A stretch of DNA of 64,000 nucleotides from Wolfiporia cocos (lineage: Eukaryota > Basidiomycota > Agaricomycetes > Polyporales > Phaeolaceae). Below are positions 35,906 to 49,218 of this stretch, in pieces; position 1 is the stretch's first letter, and the number at the start of each line of letters is the position of its first letter. Both the position numbers and the translations under genes were made by a program. The stretch spans positions 1,116,001 through 1,180,000 of the forward strand of contig JACCLO010000004.1 in NCBI GenBank assembly GCA_029448655.1. Reading direction: 5' to 3'. The notes beneath the pieces were generated by a model that was not told where the DNA came from, ran no database searches, and saw only the letters and a list, made by a program, of their open reading frames with translations.

Positions 35906-38122
35906 TTATAGGGACACCTCCTTTGTTTGCATTATGACATCCGTCGCCCGCTTTGAGCGGGGACGAATATCGCAGACGAACTCCGCCGGATGACTGGTAA
36001 TAGCCCAATTTACGTATGTACCTTAATATAAAGGGCATTCCGTACCTGACAACACCAGGCCGCCAAGAGATCACGGGCGTAATTTCTCGCCCCGACATGT
36101 CATGCGTCTTCGTAATGTTGAACGTCGCCATCAGGGTAGCTGCAACGATCCATGCATTTGAGTCCCCGAGGTATCGGCCTGGACAGACTCTATAACGCTG
36201 AATGTTACTCAACGCACACAGCTCAACTGACGTGTTCCTCACCTCCGACCGAAACCGAAGACAATCCGACGCAAGTCTGCTGCTGCAGCTGTCTCCTTGT
36301 CCATCGAGAGGAAACGCCCAGGCCGGAATGCTTCTACATCGGGCCCATAAAACTTGGTGTTGCGCGACATAGACCTATGTGATGTCTTAGAGCGCACTCA
36401 TACCACGAAGTTGCCGCTCATCCCACCAGATATTGGCAATCACCGTAGTCCCTTGGGGGATATGGTAACCACGGTACTCGTCGTCGGATATCAACTTATG
36501 CGGCACTCCTATACAATCAATGAGGAAATCGCTCTGCTGTATTTATCGCGCAGAGGCCCTTACCAAGCGGGCCCGGGGGATTCCATCTAAAAGTAGTGGG
36601 GCTTCAATTGCACATATTGCGGTAGAAGAAACGAGACGTTACTTACCGGTATACCTCCTGTAAAATACTTTCAACATAAGGCAGTGAAGATCGGTCATTG
36701 AAGTTGGGTAGTCGTAATGTTCCGATGACTCGATCTATCTCCTCTTGTGCCTTTTGCAGAACTTCCGGATGAAGCACCAGCGCGAGGATCAGCGTGGACA
36801 GGACGCATGTAGACTTCTCCACGGTGAGCGTCACCTATTTGCAGTCCTGATAGTACCCACCGTGTCCACTGCCGCTGAGTATGTAGGGTACCTGAGCGAG
36901 GATACTACAATAGATTATGGACGGCAGATGGACGCACCTCCAAAGAACGCTATCCCTGCACTCAATGCCTGTCGCTCTATCTCTGCTCTGTTGTTCTCCA
37001 ACTTCATCGCTTCCTCGAGTAAGCTTTGAACGAACGACGGGGTAGTGGTTGTCGTCTCCTGTGAAGATATGTGAGCAAACGCAGATCAAGGACCACCGCT
37101 AATATTTACCTGATCATTGTTCAGTAGGCCTCGGGATGCCTTAACTAGTGAATTTAATGTGTGCCTCAGCTGAGTAAACCTGCCCTTAAATCCAGCTCCA
37201 GGCATCCAAGAAGGCAGGTAAGATACTAGCGGGGTTCAGCCTCTGGCAAACATGAATTATATGACTCAAGCAGAGACTCACAGACAGGGAAAAGATCGAA
37301 TAGCGAGGCAGCCGGAGACCCTGCCTCTCCTACTGCTGTCATCAGTGCATCTACTTCCTCAATGAACTCGTTATTTGCAGGGGTTGCCGCCTGCCCGTAT
37401 GCTATCTCCATGGACATTGCTACCGAAAACCTGTTACCGCAGGCACTGAGAACATTTTTCCGCCCAGACAGGAAATCAACAATCACCTATTTATATGCGA
37501 CATGAAGGCGGCTGGCGTGTCCAGTAATCCGACTAGGAGGGTATGAGCCTCCCTGCACTGGAGACTTTGATAATTCGCAATGACATGGTTGGTATGTAAC
37601 GAAGTTTGAAACCACCTCCGGTGCATACGCCATGTCGCACCGTACGGCATGAATGAAATCATAGAGTCCCACCCCATGCTTTTGACATCAGCTCAAACCA
37701 CCGATACAGCGGGTTCAGAGTATCTCACAAGTCGAGCAATACAGTGGCGTGCGGCCGGGATGAATAAATCGCGCTTCTCTTCTCCAACAAATCATTCGCG
37801 GCTTCTATGGACTCTAGGACCAGCATCGGATTATGGAAGAGCTCAAAGTATATGAGATCTCCTATAACGATCCTCATCAATCTAATCGGTATCAATGTTG
37901 CTGCCAGGTGCTCTCACCGTATTCATGCGCCCAGCTTGCGAACGTGATATGCTGATGTTTGACGGGTAATTGATGAACATTGCCGAGAAGTGGCATGCGC
38001 TTGGGACCAGGAGGCGAAGGCAATCTGAGTTGCGCATTGCGCCGTCTCTTGTACGCTAGACAGCAGAGAGCGACGATCCCGAAGATTATAAGCAGCTGGA
38101 CTTCGGCGATTTCGAAGATCAT
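35906..38122 (-). CDS. Cytochrome P450 (P450-4), apparently intact
   Basis: Membrane-anchored monooxygenase of the same group as P450-2, -3 and -5. The order is: anchor ([15 protein letters not shown]), [149 protein letters not shown] with ExxR in [38 protein letters not shown], and the heme loop FGFGRR, intron, [19 protein letters not shown]. The final exon reads [16 protein letters not shown] and stops at 35906-35908. Intron positions match the paralogues. The group normally has PERF; here it is RPGRF. Otherwise no lesion is seen. Confidence 0.86.
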
Positions 38123-38187
38123 GGGCAATGTGGACAGGTCGAGCCTTGCCGCTACGCAGCGTACCGAATAGAACGCAACGGCCCACG

Positions 38188-38197
38188 TATATATAAA
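38188..38197 (-). promoter_or_regulatory. TATA box candidate for P450-4
   Basis: TTTATATATA on the minus strand lies about 65 bases upstream of the ATG at 38122. Confidence 0.5.
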
Positions 38198-41100
38198 GGA
38201 AACTCCTGCCCTAGCTGCCAGGACACCACTACGTCCGCGCTCTGGCGAGCCACATGTCGAGAAAGACGAGCGAAACAATAAGGGCACGAACACAGCGAGT
38301 CTGACAATTGTCAGATCGCGGCATGTGTCAATCACCTTCGATTGGCGTTAGAAGCTACAGCGAATACTTCGAGCCGCTGCGCGAGACGATCTGCTCTATG
38401 GCGAATATGTAGTCCGAGACTAGAATGAGCATGCTGATTAGCATGCACATGAGATGCTCCGATGACAATAGCTAGCGTCGCGCATGCCGAGTTGCCATGG
38501 CGGCGTACAGCCACCGGAATGAAGACTCGTCACAACATATGGCTTCTATGATGTCGGATAGTCAGTAGCTCCACATTGAGACACATCACGTCTGGGAGCG
38601 GCTTGAAATCGCGCCGTGTCGCCTTTCCGACTAAAACAGCGCCCTATCATCATGATATTAGATGCAGGATTGGCAGATTGCATGTTGTTGATGCAGTTTC
38701 TTGAGGGTATCGCTGTCTGCGCACGATGCAAATGCGATGCTCCCGAGTCCGGCTACCGCGGGAATGTAAAGGCTGGAGCTAGAACTCTTCGATGTTCCTC
38801 CACCGTCCCGACCCGATACAACTAATATACGTACTATATAGCAGCGCCTTGCAAACCTGTCGGAGCATCCTGATGGCAAATATGATACAAAATTCCGGTC
38901 AGCGTCTCCAACATCTACTCAGGCACCTCATCAGTGTTACTTGGAGATATGCCATGTTTTGTGGACCGCAGGCAACAATATTCTTGTATCGCGAGCCTTT
39001 CGGAACTGGATAGGAGCACATGACTAAGCACGGTAGCTCTAACCGCCTATCTCCGTGGCACTCGGCAACCATCCACTGCGGCTTGTGCAATCTAATTCTG
39101 ACTCCCACTACCTAAAGCATTCCCCGTCAGCGCGGGTGAACAGAAGTCTTACACACCTTGTCGTAACAAACAATAAAACTTGGCCAGCAGCGTATGACGT
39201 TGTCTGCAGTATCGCTAGAAGCGCCAACGAACGACGCTACTTTCAACGCCACATTGCAAAGACAATAAGCAAGACACTGTCGGCAATCCGGTCAAGAAGG
39301 TCTTCGATAGCAGCTGAACATGTCTCATCCCACGCGTCAACCGTTAGAACTCTAGCTCCTCGGGTAGATTTTGCGAATCTGCCTGAATCTACCTGTTCTC
39401 GACATCAGCACACCCATTTGTGGAGATCTGGGCACTGTCAAACCTTCCAGACCACGCCGCAGCATGACCATGTCTATTGTATAGCGACGGGGATCAGTCT
39501 CACCCTGGAACATATGTTCTATGCCTCTCTAATGTGAGCGTTGACGTAACGTGCAAGCAAATAGCCCGACTACCCTCGAAGCGAATGTGCGAGCTTGCCA
39601 CGACAAAGACCCCATCCTGCTTGACAGATCATCTTGTAATTTCCGTGAGCGCAAGGACAGCTTTGGGCCACGGGAGATGCTGACAGATGCGCTTATAGCA
39701 AATTGAGGGAGATAATGCGGCAGCTGATCACGGAGGGTTGAACGCTGAGAGCGCGACGAGAAGAAGCATGCGAGTGCGAGAGCGAGGCATAAAGGAGCAA
39801 GGCAGAATAACAAGTTTGACACTTCGTTTACGTGGCTCCGATGACTCTCAGCCGAAGCAGATCTTGTGAGCTCGACAGTGTCACATGACAACGAGCGTGG
39901 AAGACGGATTAATGGGACCGTTGTTCTTAACTTGATCACTTCGCCATTATCTCGAGAAGACGAGGGCGACACAGACAGCATCCGAGTCATAGAAGTCCGG
40001 TATTCGCGCTAGCTTGCATACGGTTTCCCAGACATTTTCAAACTTCACCGCTAGTGTCAAGGTGTCGGGTATGACAGTTGCGGGAGTAGTTTTGCAAAGA
40101 CATGGCCCTCGAGGGGCCGATGACCGGGCTAGTCAGTAGACACCCGAGAGAATGGCTTCACACACTACCATGACATTGGCATCGACGTGGACGTAAAAGT
40201 GTATTGTCGTGTGAATTCCGCTGCGCACACAGCCCGCACGTTACCACAAGCGCAGCCGTTGTGAGAATACGATGAGTGCTATGAATGAACCACTGCATTA
40301 AATGCCCAGCAATGCCTGTGAACTTCTACGATACAGAGAAACGCGCACCGAATAGACTGCGAAGTACATACTGTCGAATATGATCAACCAGGTGCCATAG
40401 TGCCGCCACTAGCAAAAACGAAGCTAATATAAATTCGCTGTCGTCTTTCATAGCCCCGCTCGCAGCGACAAGACGAAGTGCCGAAATAGTAGTGACCAAG
40501 TGATATTGCCTCAGAGTACGAAGACTCCGGTAGCTCGCGAGAGCGGAAAGTGCACAGAGTGGAGGCCCATTGAGAGACATGAATCAATGCTATGATGCTT
40601 ACAGTGGAAAGTGGGAAGAGCCGCCGAAGGATTGTGCCCATCGCCGATACGAAAAAACCGTTTCAATTAGTTGCGGCTTCTTTTCAAGAGCAGTGAGGAC
40701 ATATATCGATATAGTGGAGGAAACCTCACGAGAACTCAGAACAGAGGATGGGAAGCCAGGAGCGCGCGGTGAAGTAGTGAGGGGGACCAGGCAATATTTG
40801 CTGCGGCGGCACTGTTTACGCATGTTGTCCAACGGCTTCGTCCTTGACTCAAAACAGCAGGTCCAGCCCCACACCCAACACGCAGTAGATCCATACACGA
40901 AAGAGCCTGCCATCAAGTATTGGTGATCTCTGTTACCAGATATATAAGGTCAAATCCGACCGACGGAAAGGGGTCTAGCTTGAACTTCAATTTTCTCGCC
41001 AATGAGGATGCCGCTGTGGAGGTGAAAGACGCCGTACAGTTAATTATTCGCTTTTATGGTATATTTTCTATTTTACTTGTACTATACTGTCATACTCCCA

Positions 41101-41967
41101 CCGACTCTACCAGCGCGCGAGCTATGTCCCGCGGATATGTTTAACTAACGCGACGTAGAGCTGTTGATGATCTAGACCGACGTTCCCGCGCTCGAGGGCG
41201 GCGAGATGCGTACGTAAATAGGGCGCGGTCTATGATCAGCCAATCACGTTCGAGCCATTGCGCGTTGTGTTTGACATGTCTTAGGGTATAGCAGACGTGT
41301 CTGTGCCGATGACGCGGCCCCCAGCTCGTTTATACTATTATGGCAAATCCTTTACTTCATTAGGTACTCCCTTTCATCATAGTTTCTGTCCTGTCGCTTT
41401 TCAGTCGGCTCTCGAATTCTGGCACCATGTAACATATAAACTGGGCCTTCGACACACTGTAAAAAAATCTCTCTTCCCGCGCTTTTCGTACTAGCTTACC
41501 TCTGAGTTCTGGCGAGGCGACGCCATCCCCTCAAGAGAAGCAAGACGTTTAGCGCGAGTAGAAGGTCACTCGTAAGCATGATTAGTCGTTTAGTTTATTA
41601 GTTTTACTTCGTCTATCTACGTATATTCGTTACGCGACCGTTCGCGGCCATCGTATTCTGTGCTGGGTTTGTTCGCATTCCCGCACACACCCTCTCCGGT
41701 CTCTCGCGCATATAGTCGGCGACCTGCTATTCGCTGCATTCTCCGCACTGCCCTTCCACACCGCTGAGCAATAAGCGAATACAGACTTGATAATCACTAA
41801 ACCTGGTAGCCAATCACCCGGTGCACATCTCGGTATGCCTCCAACCTTTATTTACAACATGCCAAGTAAACATGACGGAGGCACAGATTCGATTTTCTGA
41901 TGAGATCGTAACGTGCATGTACAGAGGGTGCAAAATATCCTCCCGTGATTTGTGTTCAGATTACTGG
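38198..41967. other. Gene-poor stretch between P450-4 and P450-5
   Basis: No gene can be named. Minus-strand frames at 40326-40926 contain hydrophobic segments (IYVLTALEKK, FILASFLLVAALWHL) spread over different frames. They might be a multi-exon membrane protein or its relic, but no family motif is clear. The rest shows only short motif-free frames. Confidence 0.35.
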
Positions 41968-44198
41968 TTACACTTCGACCAATGCTACAATATCTGAAGT
42001 AGCCTGCAAAATCAAACTCGAGGCCTTCTGTGAGCGTGGACGTATATTGCATACGAATGCCTCTGGATGACTGTAATGCCGATGAGCTAAGGCGGATAGG
42101 TTGCGCAGTGGATTTTATTCGAACCTGACGACACCAGATCGCCAAGCGACAGAGGGAGTAATTTCTTTCCCTGCTGCGTCAAGCGCTTTTTGAACGTTGA
42201 AAGCTGCAATAAGGGTTGCTGTTACAACCCAAGCGTTTGAGTCCCCGAGGTGGCGCCCAGGGCAAATCCTGTCAACAATTGGATCATGCAGCACGACACT
42301 AAAAGGTGGTATGTTGTACCTGCGTCCAAATCCAAAGACAAATTTGCGCAGATCAGCTGCAGCCGCAGTTTTCTCATCCATCTCCAGAAACCGCTCTGGT
42401 CTGAAGACCTCTGGGTCGGGGTACAGATTGGGATCTCGTGCCATGGACCTAGATTTTGCGTGATCATACAGGAATACTACTGGTTTAGCCAGGTCGCACC
42501 AGATATTAGCAATCACGGTAGTGCCTTTGGGTATATAGTACCCTCGATATATATCACTCGCAATGGACTTGTGCAACAAACCTGTGAAGCAAACATGAGT
42601 ACCGTACCTTGCATTGTATCAAACCTGATACCAAGCGGGGCTGGAGGATTCCACCTGTCAGTGAAATGCAAGGCAATCAGCACAAACATATGGATCGAAC
42701 ACCGACTCCTGTGCAAACCTGTATATCTCTTGCACGATGCATTCGATGTATGGCAGCGACGGCCTATCATCAAAATCGGGAAGTCGAGTCGTTCCTATCA
42801 CCCGATCGATTTCCTCTTGCGCTTTCCGTAGGACAGCAGGGTGAAGAAGGAGAGCAAGAATTAACGTAGAAAGGACGGATGTAGACTGCTTCCTTCGTGA
42901 GGAAATATCAGTGCTCTATAAATGTGCATACCGTATCAATTGTAGCTATTCGTATCGCGGCACAGTCAGTACTGCGGAAAGATGTGCTTATAGGAGCATA
43001 CCTCCAAAAAGTGTCAATGCTGCGCCTAGCGCTTGGTACTCGAGCTCTTCTCGCCTGGGCTCGTTTTTGGTTGCTTCCTCGAGCAGAGGTGTAACGAATG
43101 AAGGTATAGAGTTTCCCTTTGCCTGGGTGATGGATACCGCATCAGGACAACTAATATAGGTGCACCCATTATACAAAACCAGCCTTTTCGCTTTCCACGA
43201 GAACTTTGGATGCCTCCATCAAATCATCTAGTGTCTCCCGGATCTTGGCGAACCTACGCTTGGGACCAGCGCCAGGCATCCATTTCGGTAGACGTGATAC
43301 TGATACAAAATGAGTAAACAAATACGTGATCATAGTTGGCGATGGACTATAGAAAGGACTCACAAGAGGGAAATAACCCAAACATAGTCGCGCCGGGAGC
43401 TTCGGCTTCTATGAGAGATGCCATCAAAGTCTCTACACCGCGAATAAATGTCACGTCTTCCGAAGTGGTCGCTGTATGCCCATATGCCATCTCCATGACC
43501 ATTTCGGCGGAAAATCTGAGCGCGCGCGAAGTTGAGAGAGGAGAAGTAAAGATATTCGCTGTATACCTTCTGATGTGGGACAGAAAACCGTCTGGAGCCT
43601 GAAGCAATCTAAATAGCAATTTATTGGCTTCTCTGTATTGTAAATCCCGAAACTTGACGGAGATTGTCCTTGCTTGTAGCAGGTTCTGTAACCACCTTCT
43701 GTGCATCCGCCAAGTGGGTCCATACGGCATGAAGGCAGTTTGTGTATCCCAGCCCATACTGATGGACGTAAAGATCTTATCTTCCGTGACAGCACACAAA
43801 AGAGCTCACAAATCAACCAACACGGTCGCGTGTGGCCTGGATGAGTATATTGCGCTTCTTTTCTCCAGTAGCTCGTTCGCAGCTTTTGTAGAGTCGAGCA
43901 CGACTACCGGATTATGAAAGAACTGAAGATAGATGACATCCCCTGTCCAGCCACGCCAGTTAGGACCAACATCTGACTCCGAGGGTAGCTGAAGAACTAT
44001 ACCATATTTCTGAGCCCATTTGGAAAACATTACTTGCTGGTGATGCATCGAGAGTTGATGCATATTCCCTATGAGAGGTACACGATTAGGCCCCGGAGGT
44101 AGGGGAAATTTTGACCATGTGTTTCGCAACCGTTGAACAGCTATCAAACATAGAGACGTAGTCACAAGAACAAGCACGGCTCCTAAAGCGTTCAGCAT
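41968..44198 (-). CDS. Cytochrome P450 (P450-5), apparently intact
   Basis: Membrane-anchored monooxygenase, substrate unknown. The anchor LVLVTTSLCLIAVQ is followed by LPPGPNRVPLIGNMHQLS. Intron 1 (60 bp or so, GTATAG to GACAG) contains no stop and keeps the frame, so retention would insert about 20 residues. Then come [125 protein letters not shown] with ExxR in [46 protein letters not shown], and heme loop FGFGRR, intron, ICPGRHLGDSNAWVV. The last exon begins SHPEAFVCNIRPRSQK and ends at 41968-41970. No lesion is visible. Confidence 0.86.
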
Positions 44199-44260
44199 CT
44201 CTGAGCTGGAAGTCGGGCTCAGTGAGTAGCTGTCCAGCCTAAGTGACCTCATAGACCGCT

Positions 44261-44269
44261 CTTTTATAG
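44261..44269 (-). promoter_or_regulatory. TATA box candidate for P450-5
   Basis: CTATAAAAG on the minus strand lies about 65 bases upstream of the ATG at 44198, the same spacing as at P450-4. Confidence 0.6.
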
Positions 44270-46356
44270 ATTGCGCGCTTGCCGCCTTCACGCCAAGTAT
44301 CCGCATCCTGTTGCTTTCTTGGCGGAAGCAGCGTAGTACCGTTTGACGATCGAGAACTCCTACGGCGCTATAGATTGAAAGTGGGCCCCTCAATGATGTC
44401 AGCTTTGATACAGTGCAGTACTCTTGCGAAGCTTTAGTCAGTGAATATTGATTTAATTGCCGTATATGGTTTGCTGTACTTGACCAGTGACCCTTTGTTA
44501 GGCTGACATCGCGGGTAGGTGGTAGATGATTGTGAGCGTCAGAGTCACCGCGTAATTATGACCCAGCGAGCGGCCCACGAAAGGGCTGACTGAATGGGCC
44601 CTGACTTATTCCACGAGATGGTGTCAATTATTCCGCGAGATGGTGTCAATTGATCTGGCAGGCATTCAAAATGCAGACATGCCATAAGCCCAGAATGGCT
44701 GCACTTACCATCCGGCCGCAGCCGGCAACCACTGAAGTACTGAATGCAGCTTCCGTTGACAATAGCTCCCGGTTATCATCATGTCTTCGGCTCGCAACTA
44801 CAGTAATGTCGAATGCAGATGAATGACGATGTAAATCTCATCAGCCGAGTTATCTATAGCTGTAGACAGAAGGTCGTGAGTAAGGTCTCAGTAATGGGAC
44901 GATGTAGTTGTCACGGTACGTCTCACTCCGACTTATCTCCGCACGTCAATGCATGTTGTCCCTGACTGGAGCCGTCGCCGGAGAACCCTTTACTCGCTAA
45001 AGCAGCTCCATTTGAAGGAAGTATATGGTTAAACTAGGCCAAATTGAGCCAAGCTCCCAAGGCCACTGAGCGCCCTGACATGTCCTTCGCATTCTCTTAC
45101 GGAACTCCGCCACCACGGAAGCTAATACCGATCTACAAACTGCTGCCGTTGCGTTTCTTATCGTGGAAAATCATGTACACACAGCGATTGAGGTATAGTA
45201 CATGTTGTCCGCGGCGCCTACCTCTCCCGTTGAATGGGGCATATTCTCTCGGAAGGTTGTTACATCCAGGTCTCAACACAAACATCTTATTTTTGAGGAT
45301 CTGAGGCGCCCTACGGATTGCAGAGTGATGTGGTACCTGTAGCCCAGAATAATCCAACATCTGTAAGCAATGCCCATGACGGTAGAGGAATTGTTGTACA
45401 TGCGCAAAGCCATGCAGAATATGACATAGCTGTCGAGAAGCGTTGCTAGATGTGTTCCATATGACATTTGCGGCATCGCGTGACATACTGGTGAGCGATC
45501 GATTAGTAGGATCGAAGTGATAATCGCAGCTATGGTCATCTCGGCCCCAGTTTATGAAACCGCTAAGCGTGCGGAAGCGAGCTATAGAACTTGCCTCAGA
45601 AACGTTTTATTGCAAGCTCGCAAAACTAAGCGTACGAGTCAGAGTGTTAGAGCTCGGTCAATTGTCACAGCTAGCACCATTATTTATGCAATTCGTATAT
45701 CTGCTGATTCACAATGAGTGCCGGGACTGAGTACTGAGCATTTGACCTAAAAATGCACTTCAACCTACAAGTGCAACAACTGAGCGGCCCGACCAAATCT
45801 CCTTCATTGCCCTTCGTTTGGAAGCTCAGTTGTATCATATGGCATCTATCAACTATGTTGTACCGTGAGTGATCTTCATTCTCCAACATGCGATCAGCGA
45901 AAAAAACTCTGGCTTGGTATCTTGGCTTGATTGAATGAAATATGTGATCAAAATAACCTAACTAGACCAGAGATCTAGGGCTTCTGCTTATAAGTTCACG
46001 AGAGCCCGCGAGGATCCGACTGGCTCGTGAAAATGTGGTAATACTTACTGTTGACGCCGGGTTCGATAAAGTTGGGAGACCATAGTTGTCTTAACCGTTG
46101 AACCGTGCAACGAGAATCGTATACAGGACAATGTATCGATTGACTATGCCTGGCAAGCGCATACACTCTCCGATCAGTTGCACCCCGGCTCTTACCGTTT
46201 ATTCGCTTAAAAGGAGGTGTAAAATATATGATAGCAAGAGCTACGATCACTTCAAGCTTGAAGTCAAGTCACATCACAACCGAGGATTGAGGTTGTATAC
46301 TGTTGAGTAAGCTTCAACTGGATCTCCTCTGTAATATCTCTTCTCCAATTTGTAGT
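44270..46356. other. Gene-poor stretch
   Basis: No gene is recognised. A minus-strand frame at 45273-45539 is moderately hydrophobic but short and without motifs. Confidence 0.4.
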
Positions 46357-47152
46357 GTACTCAGCCTACAAAATTAACGAGAAGAGACAACAATGTCCGC
46401 TGCCTCGAGGTGCAAAGGAGCTACCAATCATTGGAGATGCTCTACAACTTCCAGTCGAGCGGGAATATCTGACCTGCTTGGAGTGGGCGCGCGTCTCTGG
46501 TAAGTGACGAAATCCCTCATTAAGCTAAGTCTTCAAGCTTCAATATTCAGTCGATAGCCTACGGGGGCGTTCATGCTTCTGCATGTCTTTGGACAGTCAT
46601 TGGTAATCCTCAGTTCCCCTGATGTCATTGCGGAGTTACTAGAGAACAGAAGCGCAATCTACTCAGATAATGTTTTTTCTCCCGTGGCTAGGTGGATGCT
46701 CTTCTACTTGAGCTTAACGCGATGGTTCTGAGTGTACATATCAATTGCAGGGAAGGGTCTGCAGACTACATAATTACCGCACAGTACAGTATGGTTCTCG
46801 TCTGCGGGAGAGCAGGAAGATCATGATAGGCAAGCCCAATCCATGGAATGCTCACATGCTGAAGGAAATGAGGGCTATACATCTTCTTACCAAGTCGCTA
46901 AGCCAATTTCGCTCGCATGTACGCTAGTAAGTCTCCATTCATTTATTCGTCGTCGGAGGTCACTGCAGAGGTAGCGACTAGGTTTGTTGCAAGTGCAGCG
47001 TTTCAGATTGCGATTACGTATGGCTATAATTTCAAGCACCTTGATGATCAGCTGGTGCAGTGGGCTGGAGCTGAATAGGTCAACCGTGACTCCGCTCTTT
47101 CCGTGGCGCTTGTTCAGTTGACAGCCTATCCAGATTTGATGTCTCACATTCT
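46357..47152 (+). pseudogene. Cytochrome P450 relic (P450-6), second group
   Basis: The fragments align in order with the 5' half of P450-7, not with P450-1 to -5. They are CPLPRGAKELPIIGDALQLP near 46400, GQSLVILSSPDVIAELLENR and AIYSDNVFSPVA near 46590-46690, QYGSRLRESRK near 46790, and SAAFQIAITYGYNFKHLDDQ near 47005-47060. A TAG ends the last segment shortly after WAGAE. No I-helix, ExxR or heme loop follows. A hAT element sits at the 3' boundary of the relic. The gene is truncated and dead. Confidence 0.8.
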
Positions 47153-47647
47153 CAAGGCTGGGCGGGTCAAGGCTTGACCCCTTGACCCTTGACTCAGGTC
47201 AGCCATTGACTTGAGTCATTGACCGAGATCAAACCGCTTGATCCGGGTCAAGGCGTGATTCTCATGTAACGAAAGACCTAGCCGACAGTGCCCGTATCAT
47301 GCATGTTGTACAGATCGAATGGTTTTATGGGCTGGAAATATAGATACCGAATGCAATGCCAGTGTACGTAGCCGAATGGAGCCCACCTGTATAATGTACG
47401 ATATCCTCCTAAGTTCAGCCCATGCCTTCACTTGTTCAAAGGAGGGTAATGGGAGGGAAATGCGATGAATAAGGCCTAAGGAGCTGCAGGGCATCGTCTG
47501 CTCTCTGAGGCTTGCCGCTCAAGGCACTCGATTGACCAGTCACAATGATGTTATGTTCAGATCACGCACAGATCACCCCTTGACCCCTTGACCCCGTTGA
47601 AACGTTGACCTTTGACCCAGGTCAAACCGGGATTAAACCCAGCCCTG
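47153..47647. mobile_element. Non-autonomous hAT-type element in P450-6 relic
   Basis: The 495-bp element has ends CAAGGCTGGG and, reverse-complemented, CAGGGCTGGG. It is flanked by an exact 8-bp duplication CACATTCT (47145-47152 and 47648-47655). Subterminal regions are crowded with GGTCAA/TTGACC motifs, the same design as the elements at 7608 and 19283 but with a different motif. There is no transposase. Confidence 0.88.
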
Positions 47648-47655
47648 CACATTCT

Positions 47656-48665
47656 TGCCCCATCCGCTGCACAGACTGAGTTATTGTCACAGATCTATCA
47701 TGCATCTGGCTATGTCCCTAGTGTTGGTTCAAATTATAGCAAAAGCAAGGGCACACATACTGTCCCGGTCACGTGACAGTATATGACATCGCCGAAGAGC
47801 AAATTAGTATATAATGAAGTAGCGCCGGTTCCGGCATGACCCACTATGTTTGTGGGTCGCAAATCCTAGTTACATGTACTTTTTTGAGTATAGTAGATGT
47901 AGGATCGTTTACTATTTTTTGGGGGGGGAGGGGGGGAGAAACATAGTGAATCGACCCAGCGAGAGTGCAGTTACAGCATCCTTGGGCATTTTGTTGGCGA
48001 TACGTGGAAGTTCTTGAAAGCCCCCTGCAGAGCAGCACAATACTGACAGGGTAAAATGGTGGGGGTTGACGAAGACAGGAGATGATCTGAGAGCTCTTGA
48101 AATATTCTCGCTACTAGTTCATGTTGTGACAGACAAGTACTTTGACAATGTAAAGGGGATTCAGGAGAGACACAGCCCCCAGTCAACAAGTAATGAAAAA
48201 GAGCTATAGAGCATTCAGGTACACTAGCAAGCAGCGACAAAGCTATGTTATGGTGAATCAACAGCTGTGGTAAAAATTTTATAAAGCGATCGTGAGACAT
48301 GGTAACTCCCAACTCAATAAGATCACAGTCGTCAACATCATGGGACAGCAGTGCATGCAGAGCTGTTGAAGAGGAGGCACCGACTATAACAGGAGCAGAT
48401 TCCAAGGCACAGTCAGGCTCAAGCGCTAAATCCGGCGAAGGGCACGGCCACACTTTTAATACAAACAAAACTGCAGAGATGCAGAGAACCAGTGTTTAAA
48501 CATGCACATGCAAAAGCATTCAGAGACACGGAATGAAGTGGACAGAAACCGTTAGTCTGGCAAGATAATTTTACAGCGGTACTATTGACGCACCTGACAA
48601 GGAAGAAAGTGAGGACTTCCAGGAGATGTTTGGGGGCAAGCCCACCCTCTCAGATGGAGCTGGCT
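47656..48665. other. Region with one unrecognised ORF
   Basis: A 165-codon minus-strand frame (48468-47971) has a protein-like composition (FIKFLPQLLIHHNIALSLLA) but no domain I know. On the plus strand a possible exon begins after TTTTACAG near 48577 and reads EESEDFQEMFGGKPTLSDGA up to the solo LTR. A G-run followed by GAGGGGGGG lies near 47920. Neither ORF can be assigned. Confidence 0.3.
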
Positions 48666-48670
48666 CCAAG

Positions 48671-49213
48671 TGTTACGGATCGAATATCCGTTCAGCTGAA
48701 ATAACCAAGTCAAGTTACTCAGCGTATCGAGTAGTGCACTACTCATCAGACTCAGCGGAGTCGAGTGTTGATATACTAGCTGTGGGCTTAATTGCTCAAG
48801 CCTTTGAGAATGAGTATAAGATCCTTGTAATTCAACAAGGTCGAGCTGAGGAACTCGACCGGTATTTACAGCAGGTTTTTATACTACAATTCTGTAATCG
48901 GGGTCATAGTGTCCTTGGTACTGCTACCACTAAGTCCGTAAGGCTAGTACGCTAAGATAACAAATAAGAAGTGTTGCGGTTGAGCGCAACAGTGGCTGAA
49001 ACATAGAAGTCCTGTGGTTAGACACAAGATATCAACTAGAACCCGGTACGTTGTGAGACTAAGGGTACAGGGTTGTTATACATGAAACGGGGCTCGCTGG
49101 TTGCGCAGGGGCCCCCAGAAATAGATGCACTATGCAGCGGTTGAATGCTAAGTCCCTCTCTTCAGTGAGGTGCTAGTTGAAGATACTCAGTCATGTCTGT
49201 ATGGACCGTAACA
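48671..49213 (-). repeat. Solo LTR related to the element A family
   Basis: The 543-bp sequence has TGTTACGG/CCGTAACA ends and an exact 5-bp duplication CCAAG (48666-48670 and 49214-49218). It shares with the A-type LTR the ends and an internal block around ACAAGGTCGAGCTG, in the same relative orientation as the 19.8 kb copy, but is shorter and diverged. It is a separate subfamily. Confidence 0.88.
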
Positions 49214-49218
49214 CCAAG

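Noticed and set aside
39529..39990. 153-codon minus-strand ORF
   Set aside because: Ser/Arg/Leu-rich with no domain or splice-consistent extension; likely chance.
47915..47940. G-run with GAGGGGGGG as a possible quadruplex or origin signal
   Set aside because: A simple homopolymer tract with no supporting context.
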